Of a stretch of 61,708 nucleotides of DNA, positions 9,099 through 15,789 are shown in pieces. Source of the stretch: a virus; IMG/VR virus record IMGVR_UViG_3300047457_001340, positions 1 through 61,708 of that record. The stretch is one strand, 5' to 3'. Position 1 is the first letter of the stretch. Each line of letters starts with the position of its first letter. The notes below the pieces were generated by a model. That model was not told where the DNA came from and ran no database searches. It saw nothing but the letters and a program-made list of their open reading frames with translations. A program made the position numbers and the translations under genes.

Positions 9099-9107
9099 GT
9101 TATACCT
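9099..9107 (-). promoter_or_regulatory. GGTATAAC promoter-like motif
   Basis: The minus strand reads GAGATAGGTATAAC, a member of the recurrent motif family of this window. It ends 12 nt before the ATG of the 276-residue gene and lies in a 38-nt gap between genes. A convincing -35 hexamer is not seen. Confidence 0.5.
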
Positions 9108-9124
9108 ATCTCACCAAATGCTTG

Positions 9125-9538
9125 TTATAACTCACCATAAACCGTAATAGCTCTGGGCAAGATGGCGATCTTCTTATTGGAGCCCTCGGAAACCTCTACC
9201 TTGAGAGTGCTAGACACTAAGGCCTCTGTTTCTGAGGAGGTTAGGGGAATTTTGTAAATTGAATTGTCACCAACGAATGCCACCACGGCGGATCTGGTAA
9301 GGGTTGGATTTGATCCTACTCTGGTATTATTTGGTCCAGCAGACACTTCATCCATTCTAGGAATAACAAGCTGAACGGTCGCTCCGGGGGAAGGAATGTA
9401 CCTTAGGCCGTTTTGGTCCTGATCCACAAGCTGGACAAAAATTTCAGCTGTTTCTCCCCTGACAATTTCAACACTTGAAACATGTTTGAAACAATTTGCT
9501 GTCGCACCAGAATTTAATAATTTTAAACCAAGTCTCAT
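9125..9538 (-). CDS. Beta-rich virion protein
   Basis: 137 residues of alternating polar and aliphatic residues (VEIVRGETAEIFVQLVDQD, then ATVQLVIP, KVEVSEGS and AITVYGEL), an Ig-like or BppU-type beta-sandwich pattern common in phage neck, baseplate and fibre proteins. It starts 2 nt after the connector gene ends, and the pair is probably co-translated. No catalytic motif. Role inferred from fold pattern and position only. Confidence 0.6.
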   Translation of the reverse strand: MRLGLKLLNSGATANCFKHVSSVEIVRGETAEIFVQLVDQDQNGLRYIPSPGATVQLVIPRMDEVSAGPNNTRVGSNPTLTRSAVVAFVGDNSIYKIPLTSSETEALVSSTLKVEVSEGSNKKIAILPRAITVYGEL

Positions 9539-9540
9539 AA

Positions 9541-10365
9541 TTAAAACGCCGTGAATTGAAGGTCCGTTCCGTAGTGGGCCTTCAACTGCATCGTGAGCTT
9601 ATCTCTCTCTGCTGTTAGCTCCTGAAGCCTTTGAGAAAGCCACTGAGGTCCTGCATTGCCAGTGCTTTGAGAAAGGCCGTCGATACCTACGCCAAACGAG
9701 TTAATGGGGAAAATGGCGGGCCCCATCTGTGAAAGAACAGCAATGGCGGCCATAACGCCAATGCAATGATTAACAATGTGTGGAATCTTATCGTTCTCAA
9801 ATCCTGCAACATAAGTGATGCGCCAGACATTGGGCCACATCTGCTGCCCACCCAGTGCCAATGCGCGGCCAGTGATGGAGAAAACAAAGTTGGCATCGGC
9901 GTTATTGATGGAGCCTGAGGTGGGGACAATGCGGATTAGGCCATTATCTTCTTGGGTGGTAACCCAATCGGTGGGGTAGGAGTATTCCTGTCCTTCCGCT
10001 CTTCCCGGCCAGAGGGCCTCAAGCTTCTCTACCTTCAGAAGAGGCCAGCGTGCCAGCCTGTGCGGAGAAAACTCCATGTCATCTGGACGCTTGAAGTCAA
10101 ACTTCTCTACATTTCTAACTGGGCTTACTGGGATTCTGATGGAAGATTCAAATTCAGACACTGCAGTGAGAATGAAATCCTGCAAGTCTTCGTCATCAAG
10201 CTCGTCATCTGTCATTGCTGCCTTGAGCGGCACTCCAAACAGATACTTCTTCTTGAACTTCTTTGGGCTCAGAAGCGGTCCCACTCTTGTGAAGCTGGGG
10301 TCTCCATTGCCTTGGTTTAGGGGTGTTGGCTGCCCAATCACTGGGCTGTCCTTTGAATCTGCCAT
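9541..10365 (-). CDS. Head-tail connector protein (gp6-like)
   Basis: 274 residues. KYLFGVPLKAAMTDDELD, LQDFILTAVSEFESSI, RIPVSPV and later WRITYVAGFENDKIPHIV with a C-terminal helix pair match the pattern I know for gp6-like/adaptor proteins of long-tailed phages, which bind the portal and form the neck ring. TACAAT ends 6 nt before the ATG. Because YLFGVPL precedes the internal Met, I keep the long form, which overlaps the subtilase C-terminus by 161 nt in another frame. If the internal Met (10215, preceded by AAGG) were used, the overlap would shrink to 11 nt. Confidence 0.65.
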   Translation of the reverse strand: MADSKDSPVIGQPTPLNQGNGDPSFTRVGPLLSPKKFKKKYLFGVPLKAAMTDDELDDEDLQDFILTAVSEFESSIRIPVSPVRNVEKFDFKRPDDMEFSPHRLARWPLLKVEKLEALWPGRAEGQEYSYPTDWVTTQEDNGLIRIVPTSGSINNADANFVFSITGRALALGGQQMWPNVWRITYVAGFENDKIPHIVNHCIGVMAAIAVLSQMGPAIFPINSFGVGIDGLSQSTGNAGPQWLSQRLQELTAERDKLTMQLKAHYGTDLQFTAF

Positions 10366-11047
10366 ACCTATATTGTACTAGCAAACCCTTAGGGCCATAA
10401 TTGGCCTTAAGCCAATTTTCGGCCTCTTTACAAGTAGATGTGGGGTGCTCTTGGAAGTAGCGGATGGCAACTCCACCCATTCGGGCTGCGCTGAATGAGG
10501 TGCCTCCTGCATCTTTGGGCGACCTTTCTAGGTAGGTGTCGCCAGCGTTGGCTATGGGGTCCTTGTTGCCCTTAATGGTTGTAGATACAGAGACAAGGCA
10601 GGGCAGGTCATACTTGGCTGGGAATCCGGGCTCGTCTAGGCCCTCATTTCCAGCTGCCACCACCACGAGTATGCCGCTGGAGGTGGCTCTTTTGATTGCA
10701 GAAAACTCAGCAATATCGGGTTTTTGTCCATTAAGGGAGAGGGATATAACTTTGGGTTTTTTGTCAGTAGCCTCTTCAATTGCCTTGGGAAGGTCCGAGA
10801 TATTATGCCAAATAACTTGCTCAGCCCTCACTGGCTTGACATCCTCAATGCTGAGTTGGTCATCGAGGGATTGGGCGACCTGTGTCCCATGGACATTCCA
10901 GCAGGCCTCTGGCCTATTGATGGGCATGTTCAAATAGCCAGTGTGTGACTTGGTGTTTCCCGTATCAACCTGAATGATTTCTATACCGTCAGCTAGGGCT
11001 GAGGTAGATAAAGACAGTGCTATTATGTATTTGACCCAATTGCTCAT
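10205..11047 (-). CDS. Secreted subtilisin-like serine protease
   Basis: 280 residues. A signal peptide (IIALSLSTSALA) is followed by a minimal S8 peptidase: Asp in IEIIQVDTGN, His in WNVHGTQVAQ, oxyanion Asn in VVAAGNEGLD and nucleophile Ser in GGTSFSAARMGG. The core closes near QYRYGRF, after which about 50 Pro/Gln/Ser-rich residues overlap the connector gene in another frame. The presence of all catalytic elements and a signal peptide implies an active periplasmic or surface protease. ATG chosen; a TTG two codons earlier exists. A TACAAT element sits 5 nt upstream and there is no Shine-Dalgarno. Confidence 0.85.
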   Translation of the reverse strand: MSNWVKYIIALSLSTSALADGIEIIQVDTGNTKSHTGYLNMPINRPEACWNVHGTQVAQSLDDQLSIEDVKPVRAEQVIWHNISDLPKAIEEATDKKPKVISLSLNGQKPDIAEFSAIKRATSSGILVVVAAGNEGLDEPGFPAKYDLPCLVSVSTTIKGNKDPIANAGDTYLERSPKDAGGTSFSAARMGGVAIRYFQEHPTSTCKEAENWLKANYGPKGLLVQYRYGRFKGQPSDWAANTPKPRQWRPQLHKSGTASEPKEVQEEVSVWSAAQGSNDR

Positions 11048-11059
11048 GTACAATTGTAC
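11048..11059 (-). promoter_or_regulatory. Palindromic TACAAT start-site element
   Basis: A perfect 12-bp palindrome, GTACAATTGTAC, directly abuts the ATG of the subtilase gene. It contains TACAAT ending 5 nt before the start codon, so it could be both -10 element and operator. No ribosome-binding site separates it from the ATG, consistent with a leaderless transcript. Confidence 0.45.
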
Positions 11060-11084
11060 GCAAGTGGGCTAGTAGGCGATAGGA

Positions 11085-11420
11085 TTAGGATTCTTCGGTG
11101 AGATAGAGATAAAGGAGGGCAGAGCTTGCCACAATGTATTCGTGGCTGCCTGAATTAAGAAATGTCTTTTCGTTTGGTAGAATGGGAATGGCTTCTGCTG
11201 GGTCTATTGATGGGGTGACGGTGTTGTCGCCAAAGCGGACGAATTCGGTAGTGCCTGAGGGGTTGTAGACGACGCAGGTTCTTGATTTATTTACCCTTTT
11301 TGCAACACTAAAGGTTCCTGCTGGGTCCATGGCAATGCCAGCATCGGCCTGACGGTAGACCTGAGATCTGTCGTCGTAGGTGACTTGATTGATTTTTGCT
11401 GGGTCAGTGACTTTCTTCAT
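11085..11420 (-). CDS. Small beta-rich virion protein
   Basis: 111 residues. The sequence (TCVVYNPSGTTEFVRFGDN, TVTPSIDPAEAIPILPNEK, SHEYIVASSALLYLYLTEE) has the feel of small phage decoration or fibre-associated proteins that recur between fibre and lysis genes. It overlaps the end of the holin-like gene by 17 nt. It is not membrane-spanning and has no enzyme motif. Confidence 0.55.
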   Translation of the reverse strand: MKKVTDPAKINQVTYDDRSQVYRQADAGIAMDPAGTFSVAKRVNKSRTCVVYNPSGTTEFVRFGDNTVTPSIDPAEAIPILPNEKTFLNSGSHEYIVASSALLYLYLTEES

Positions 11421-11646
11421 TTTTATCCTCCACTTGACCCACTTCGCCTTTTGACCACTTCAGGCGTCTGCCAAAATAGAGTGCAGCTGAACCAAACCAC
11501 CACTCGCTGACGAGGTTGATATCCTTAGCTTTTCCAGCCAAGGAAAGCCCTATGGCCACAACCATACAGACAGTAGCCAAGATCAGATGTCCCAAGGACA
11601 CTGATGGCTTTCCGTCTTTTGGGTCTATTGGCCAAGGTATGTTCAC
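11404..11646 (-). CDS. Holin-like membrane protein
   Basis: 80 residues with a hydrophobic helix (LGHLILATVCMVVAIGLSLAG), a second weaker hydrophobic stretch (WWFGSAALYFG) and a charged tail ending DKNEESH. Size, topology and pairing with a coiled-coil membrane protein fit a class II holin. GTG start overlapping the previous stop as GTGA. Its place beside fibre genes and near the murein hydrolases supports a lysis role, though other small membrane proteins cannot be excluded. Confidence 0.55.
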   Translation of the reverse strand: MNIPWPIDPKDGKPSVSLGHLILATVCMVVAIGLSLAGKAKDINLVSEWWFGSAALYFGRRLKWSKGEVGQVEDKNEESH

Positions 11647-11972
11647 TGAATTAAAACTTCCTTAATGATCTTAATAATATAATACACTACAGCAGGTAGA
11701 CCCAAAAAGGTCATGGCAAGCTTTCCATAGGCATTTACCTTGTAGACATGCTCTTCAATGGGCTTAAGCCTATTGTCAACTTTTTCAGACTGATTGGCAA
11801 TCGCATCTTCATTTTGCTGAGTGCGTTTGATGTGAATCTCAAGCTGCTCGGTGTTCCTGATGAGCGTGGTATTCATTACCTTCAATTCTTCGGTAATCTC
11901 ATTCAGTTTATCGGAGTGGTGCTCAAGAATCACTCCCATTTCCTTAAATTCTGCGTAATCTTTTTTATCCAT
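11643..11972 (-). CDS. XhlA-like coiled-coil membrane protein
   Basis: 109 residues: a coiled coil over the first 80 (LNEITEELKVMNTTLIRNTEQ is heptad-like) and one C-terminal transmembrane helix (LAMTFLGLPAVVYYIIKII). This is the layout of XhlA/haemolysin-type lysis accessory proteins, which act with a holin. It begins after a terminator hairpin, behind GGTATAGAAT and CCCCTAGGGG, so the lysis pair is likely transcribed separately from the fibre gene. Confidence 0.55.
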   Translation of the reverse strand: MDKKDYAEFKEMGVILEHHSDKLNEITEELKVMNTTLIRNTEQLEIHIKRTQQNEDAIANQSEKVDNRLKPIEEHVYKVNAYGKLAMTFLGLPAVVYYIIKIIKEVLIQ

Positions 11973-12037
11973 AAAACAACCCCTAGGGGTATTCTATACC
12001 TATAAGGTTAGGTATTCGACCAAAACAATAAGAGAAA

Positions 12038-12063
12038 GCCCCCACAGCATGAGCCATGGGGGC
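12038..12063 (-). terminator. Intrinsic terminator after fibre gene
   Basis: GCCCCCA and TGGGGGC form a 7-bp GC-rich stem with a 12-nt loop; on the minus strand it is followed by TTTCTCTTATTGTTTT. It lies in the gap downstream of the tail-fibre gene and upstream of the XhlA-like gene. Confidence 0.75.
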
Positions 12064-12092
12064 CTTCCTAACTACTTAATTATCTAAGCAAA

Positions 12093-13580
12093 TTAGACGC
12101 GATAAGCGTATTTTGCTCTGATAACATCGCCCGCAGCGAGGGCTTCTTCTCCTGCTGGGAGCAGAGCGCCTGCGACAACCGAAACGGTATAATCAGCGGT
12201 TTGGTGGATAGCAAGGCGATCAACATACATGTTGAGAGACAGTGCTTCAACTTCGTGGCCGAGGTCGATGTAGCCGTTGGAGATATCTCCAGATGTGATC
12301 GTGAACACTTCTTGATTGAACAAGAAATGATCGGCTTCGAGGGAGGTGATGCGGCCATCGAGACCCCCTTCAGCTGACGTTGCGCGGGCAACTTCAACTG
12401 CCAAATTAGCGGTGAGAACGCCTTCAGCATTTTCAGCGCGGCTAACTTCAGCTGCGAGATCAGCGGTCAATACGCCTTCAGCTGCCGTAGCGCGGCTAAC
12501 TTCAGCTGCCAAATTAGCAGTGAGGACGCCTTCAGCTGCCGTAGCGCGGCTAACTTCGTCAATGACAGACTGAGCGAGAGAAGCTTCGGCTGCTTGAGCG
12601 CGGGCAACTTCAGTTGCGATCTGACCATTGAGATTATTATACGCTGCCGCATCGTCAATTTGATTCTGAAGCTCAGCTGCTTGAGCGCGGCTGATTTCAT
12701 CAGCAATAGACTGGGCAAGAGAAGCTTCAGCTGCTTGAGCGCGACTGATTTCTGCAGACAATGCTGCGGAGTTGCCAGAAGCCAAGGAGCTGATAGCACC
12801 CTGCAAGCTGCCATCAGCTGCTTGGAATGCTGCAACAATCTCGGTGAGAGAGTTGAGGGCTATTGGGTCGGAATTGCTAACAATGAAGCTAATCTGCGAC
12901 TGGAGCGATGCTTCAGCTGCGGTAGCGCGAGACACTTCGGCAGAAAACTGATCAAAGTTAACAGAGTCGCCAGAAGAATCGCCAACTGCGAGGTTGGTGA
13001 TCTTGCGGACATTCATGTTGAGGTCTGCTCCAGAGATGGATAGGAGGATGTCGTCCGCCACGTTCTCCATCTTGAATTCAACGGTTTGTCCCGTGTTGTC
13101 ATTGTACATTCCAATGACATTCTTATGGATACCATTGGTGTCATCGGCGTAGCTATGCATATAGCTTTCCCACATGCCGTCGGCGCTATAGGAATTGAGC
13201 ACTGCCGATAAGTCCGAAAGGACGTGGTTAGCCAAATGACCACTCCAGCCCTGAATATCGCCAACAACAACCATACTTCCGTTTGCGGTGACGGTGTGGT
13301 CTAAACCACTAACTGCTAAGTATGCAGGATTTGATCCCGGAATACTCGGATTGGCTTTACCGATAAGGGTGACGGTCTCGCCCTCAACGTCGGTTCTGCT
13401 GTACTCATTTTTGATCATAAGGGTGTCGGTGTTTCCGACGCCATCTGTACCAAGCATGATTAAGTCTTTAACGGTAACATTGTCAATAGACTTAGCTTTG
13501 AACGCATCATTGTTCAGCATCAAAATCTTTGAGCCGTCAATGGCAGCGTCCATTATATGTTTCTTTTTAATCTGTTGCAT
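12093..13580 (-). CDS. Tail fibre protein with SRA(T/Q)AAE repeats
   Basis: 495 residues. Residues 1-210 are beta-rich, 215-407 carry eight copies of an E(V/I)(S/A)RAxxAEx motif, and the C-terminal 85 residues form a beta domain (FTITSGDIS, AAGDVIRAKYAYRV). Repeats of this type build trimeric coiled-coil shafts in phage fibres. The C-terminal domain resembles the end of the adjacent 118-residue protein (ITLSSGDIS, AGERLFISYV), suggesting a shared tip module for receptor binding or trimerisation. The start lies 8 nt after a hairpin containing AAGGAGG in its loop side. Confidence 0.75.
   Translation of the reverse strand: MQQIKKKHIMDAAIDGSKILMLNNDAFKAKSIDNVTVKDLIMLGTDGVGNTDTLMIKNEYSRTDVEGETVTLIGKANPSIPGSNPAYLAVSGLDHTVTANGSMVVVGDIQGWSGHLANHVLSDLSAVLNSYSADGMWESYMHSYADDTNGIHKNVIGMYNDNTGQTVEFKMENVADDILLSISGADLNMNVRKITNLAVGDSSGDSVNFDQFSAEVSRATAAEASLQSQISFIVSNSDPIALNSLTEIVAAFQAADGSLQGAISSLASGNSAALSAEISRAQAAEASLAQSIADEISRAQAAELQNQIDDAAAYNNLNGQIATEVARAQAAEASLAQSVIDEVSRATAAEGVLTANLAAEVSRATAAEGVLTADLAAEVSRAENAEGVLTANLAVEVARATSAEGGLDGRITSLEADHFLFNQEVFTITSGDISNGYIDLGHEVEALSLNMYVDRLAIHQTADYTVSVVAGALLPAGEEALAAGDVIRAKYAYRV
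12360..12752 (-). repeat. Tandem coding repeats of the fibre shaft
   Basis: Units of roughly 16-17 codons encode E(V/I)(S/A)RA(T/Q)AAE(G/A)xL with conserved DNA such as GCGCGGCTAACTTCAGCTGC. Two neighbouring units near 12460-12560 are almost identical at DNA level, so unit gain or loss by recombination is likely. The repeat is protein-coding throughout. Confidence 0.8.
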
Positions 13581-13588
13581 AATTTAAA

Positions 13589-13603
13589 GCCCCTCCTTGG
13601 GGC
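13589..13603 (-). promoter_or_regulatory. Hairpin holding the fibre-gene ribosome-binding site
   Basis: On the minus strand GCCCC-AAGGA-GGGGC folds into a 5-bp GC stem, followed by TTTAAATT and ATG. The AGGAGG Shine-Dalgarno of the fibre gene is split between loop and 3' arm, so the stem could limit initiation; it may also act as a weak attenuator. Confidence 0.5.
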
Positions 13604-13614
13604 AATAATTAGGT

Positions 13615-13971
13615 TTATTCTACATAGGAGATGAAAAGACGTTCTCCGGCCTCTAAGAACCCATCGAGTCCAAGGCCGTCCCACGAAATCTCATTCCCAT
13701 TAATCAATATAAAGTCTTCCCCGTAGACTTGAGGTATTCCGCCCTCAGGTTGTAAAAAAATGTTTGTGAAGGATGGGGTGGCTGATAACACAACTTTTTT
13801 TGCGGATATATCGCCCGAACTTAGGGTGATAACATCTTGTTTTGGTTGAAGACCGCTTACCGAGGTAACAATTAAATCTATTGCTTCCTGAACCGTATTG
13901 GCTGATAGCGAGCTAGAGGTTGAGTCGTATGGTACAGATGCTGCGTGTGGCAGAATGATTGGTGCTGGCAT
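13615..13971 (-). CDS. Small fibre-associated protein
   Basis: 118 residues. VPYDSTSSSLSANTVQEAID is a pattern frequent in phage tail-fibre proteins where a shaft meets a beta domain. The second half (DVITLSSGDISAK, EISWDGLGLDGFLEAGERL) parallels the C-terminus of the large fibre protein. It overlaps the upstream gene by one base (TAATG type). Likely a short fibre or fibre-tip subunit. Confidence 0.6.
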   Translation of the reverse strand: MPAPIILPHAASVPYDSTSSSLSANTVQEAIDLIVTSVSGLQPKQDVITLSSGDISAKKVVLSATPSFTNIFLQPEGGIPQVYGEDFILINGNEISWDGLGLDGFLEAGERLFISYVE

Positions 13972-14669
13972 TATCCAACCTCCCAGATGCGGGCTTCACT
14001 GGTTCCGGCACTTCTCACCAGATAAACACTCATGTTTTCGCTTGCCGCGATGAACATCATCTGGTTCTGAAAGATGGGAATTCCATTGGATGGGGTCACT
14101 GCAGCCGAAAAGCCAAAGTAGTTTCCGCCTGTTAAGCACATGATATAGATGCCCTTGCGATTGGCAAGCTTCGTTGCTCCGCCAAGAGCTTCTGCTGCGG
14201 TGGAGGTGATGGTGAGGGCAGCTCCCTGGGCGGTGCCATTAAAGCCATCGGTAACCTTAAGTTCACCAGCTTCGCTATACTCGGGGTTAAGTGTTTTGCC
14301 AGCGGCATTAACCTGAACAGTTCGCATTGCAACTGCAGGCTCTTCTTCATAAATAGAACGCTGAATTTCTTGGAGGGGGATGACGGGTCTAGGCTGTTCA
14401 TTTGCATAAATGAACGAGGTTCCAGAGGCGTATGCCGACAAGTCCACTCTCTCACTGATTTTACCCCCAACCGGGCCTAATTCGAGTGTGGTGTCGGAAG
14501 AAACGCGCTTCACTTCAAGAGCAAGGCTCGGAAGCATGGCGGTGGACTCAAGGACAATGACTTGCTTGACCCTAAACCCATTGGTTGATTCTAGTGTAAC
14601 CTTGCCTCTAGACGTACCTGCTGAGACAAAAGTGGCAGGGGGCACACTGGCCCAATGTTTCTCAATCAT
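13971..14669 (-). CDS. Hypothetical virion/fibre protein
   Basis: 232 residues, beta-rich and low in charge, with Ser/Thr/Ala-rich segments (ALTITSTAAEALGGATKL) and no enzyme motif. Position immediately upstream of two fibre genes with one-base overlap suggests a co-assembled baseplate or fibre component. The 75-nt gap upstream holds only a weak TATAGG-like sequence. Confidence 0.55.
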   Translation of the reverse strand: MIEKHWASVPPATFVSAGTSRGKVTLESTNGFRVKQVIVLESTAMLPSLALEVKRVSSDTTLELGPVGGKISERVDLSAYASGTSFIYANEQPRPVIPLQEIQRSIYEEEPAVAMRTVQVNAAGKTLNPEYSEAGELKVTDGFNGTAQGAALTITSTAAEALGGATKLANRKGIYIMCLTGGNYFGFSAAVTPSNGIPIFQNQMMFIAASENMSVYLVRSAGTSEARIWEVG

Positions 14670-14744
14670 GCTAACCCTTTAGCTTAATATTTTCCTATAG
14701 CGATGAGGCCGATCCCCACACGCTTTATGAAATTATTACACTTT

Positions 14745-15095
14745 TTAGGTAGAATCTTCTTCTGGGGAAGAAATATTTACATGATTGAAGGGGACTACAA
14801 GGCTGTCCACCTCGGGAAATGAGATGTTAAATATGTCTCTACCGCCTTGGTTGACGGCAAAGGTTACACCATATATCCATGCCCTTGCTAGTAGGGTGCT
14901 ATCGCTTAATGGCGATGGGCCACCTGAGTAGTATCTTATGGCCTGTTCCCTCACCGTTTCTTTGTTTAAATCCTGTGGAATCAATGACTTATCAATCTTT
15001 TTCGACATGATTGATATGGCCGAATTAAAGCCGTCACTAGGGTCAAACCACACTAAGTCACTGTTATAAAAAGCGAATTTATTTGAGAGCGTCAT
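14745..15095 (-). CDS. Hypothetical protein, possible baseplate component
   Basis: About 116 residues. I start it at ATG (MTLSNKFAFYNSDLVWF), which overlaps the end of the preceding gene by 17 nt; an in-frame start 19 codons earlier would lengthen the overlap. The body has DPSDGFNSAISIMSKKI and QAIRYYSGG, then a beta-rich C-terminus. No family recognised. Confidence 0.5.
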   Translation of the reverse strand: MTLSNKFAFYNSDLVWFDPSDGFNSAISIMSKKIDKSLIPQDLNKETVREQAIRYYSGGPSPLSDSTLLARAWIYGVTFAVNQGGRDIFNISFPEVDSLVVPFNHVNISSPEEDST

Positions 15096-15345
15096 TGAGG
15101 AGGTCCAAAAGATCAGATTTAGATTGCATGATATAAGTATCTTCTGGACCAAAGTCTGTATAAGTGACAGTCAAGACATATCCCCCATTGGTGGCTGGCT
15201 TGATGACAAAGGCATCGACAAAAGCTTCCTCGATCTGAGCTTCAATTTTGCTCTTTTTTCTGCCTCCGACAATCAGTTGAATGGGCTCCTTGCCCTTATT
15301 CTTGTCATCGCTGCCGTCATTTCCACCATTATTATTATCGCTCAT
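15079..15345 (-). CDS. Small hypothetical protein
   Basis: 88 residues. An Asn/Gly/Asp-rich disordered N-terminus is followed by a small alpha-beta segment (EEAFVDAFVIKPATNG, YVLTVTYTDFG) and a helix. It has its own CCGTATAA motif and an AAAGG ribosome-binding site. No function assigned. Confidence 0.55.
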   Translation of the reverse strand: MSDNNNGGNDGSDDKNKGKEPIQLIVGGRKKSKIEAQIEEAFVDAFVIKPATNGGYVLTVTYTDFGPEDTYIMQSKSDLLDLLNDALK

Positions 15346-15359
15346 AAGGTTGCCTTTCT

Positions 15360-15367
15360 TTATACGG
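15360..15367 (-). promoter_or_regulatory. CCGTATAA promoter-like motif
   Basis: The minus strand reads CTAATTCCGTATAA, 14 nt before the next ATG with AAAGG between. It lies in the 24-nt gap after the M15 peptidase stop. Same family as the motifs upstream of dnaB, dnaE and the SSB gene. Confidence 0.5.
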
Positions 15368-15369
15368 AA

Positions 15370-15789
15370 TTAGGGATTAAAGAACCTGTTGCCAGACCTT
15401 GGGGCAAAGATTTGAAAATGCACCCAGTTGGGCGTAGCACTAAAGCTCTCGCACCAAAGGCCCGCCTGCTCAAGTGTGGACACATTCGCCAAACACCAAG
15501 CCTGAAGCTCTTGGTTGGGGTCGGAGATATCCAAAGCCGCACCCTTTAAGTGCTGCGATTTCATAGGCACCTTAGATTCATCGAATGGGACTCCAGCCTT
15601 CTCAGCTTTTTCCCTATAGATTCTCAGGTGATCGGCCATGGTTCTCAGACCTGAAGTCACGGTCATTGGCTTGCCGTAGGCCTCCCTGATCTTATTCACC
15701 TTGGCAATGAGGATTGCTAGGTTTGCCCTCACATCCTCGGGCTGATCTTCAAGCTTTGCGCCTTTTAAAACTTCCTTGAGGGTAATCAT
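15370..15789 (-). CDS. M15-type murein peptidase (endolysin candidate)
   Basis: 139 residues with the zinc-binding layout of the peptidase M15/VanY family: TVTSGLRTMADHLRIY, then SQHLKGAALDIS (SxHxxGxAxD) and WVHFQIF with the second metal His. Such enzymes cut D-Ala-containing peptide bonds in peptidoglycan. No signal peptide, so export would depend on the holin, as for a classic endolysin. ATG overlaps the end of the 986-residue gene by 4 nt. Best endolysin candidate of the window. Confidence 0.85.
   Translation of the reverse strand: MITLKEVLKGAKLEDQPEDVRANLAILIAKVNKIREAYGKPMTVTSGLRTMADHLRIYREKAEKAGVPFDESKVPMKSQHLKGAALDISDPNQELQAWCLANVSTLEQAGLWCESFSATPNWVHFQIFAPRSGNRFFNP

Noticed and set aside
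12360-12752. CRISPR-like regular repeats
   Set aside because: Units are in-frame codons of the fibre shaft, with no variable spacers of constant length and no Cas genes.
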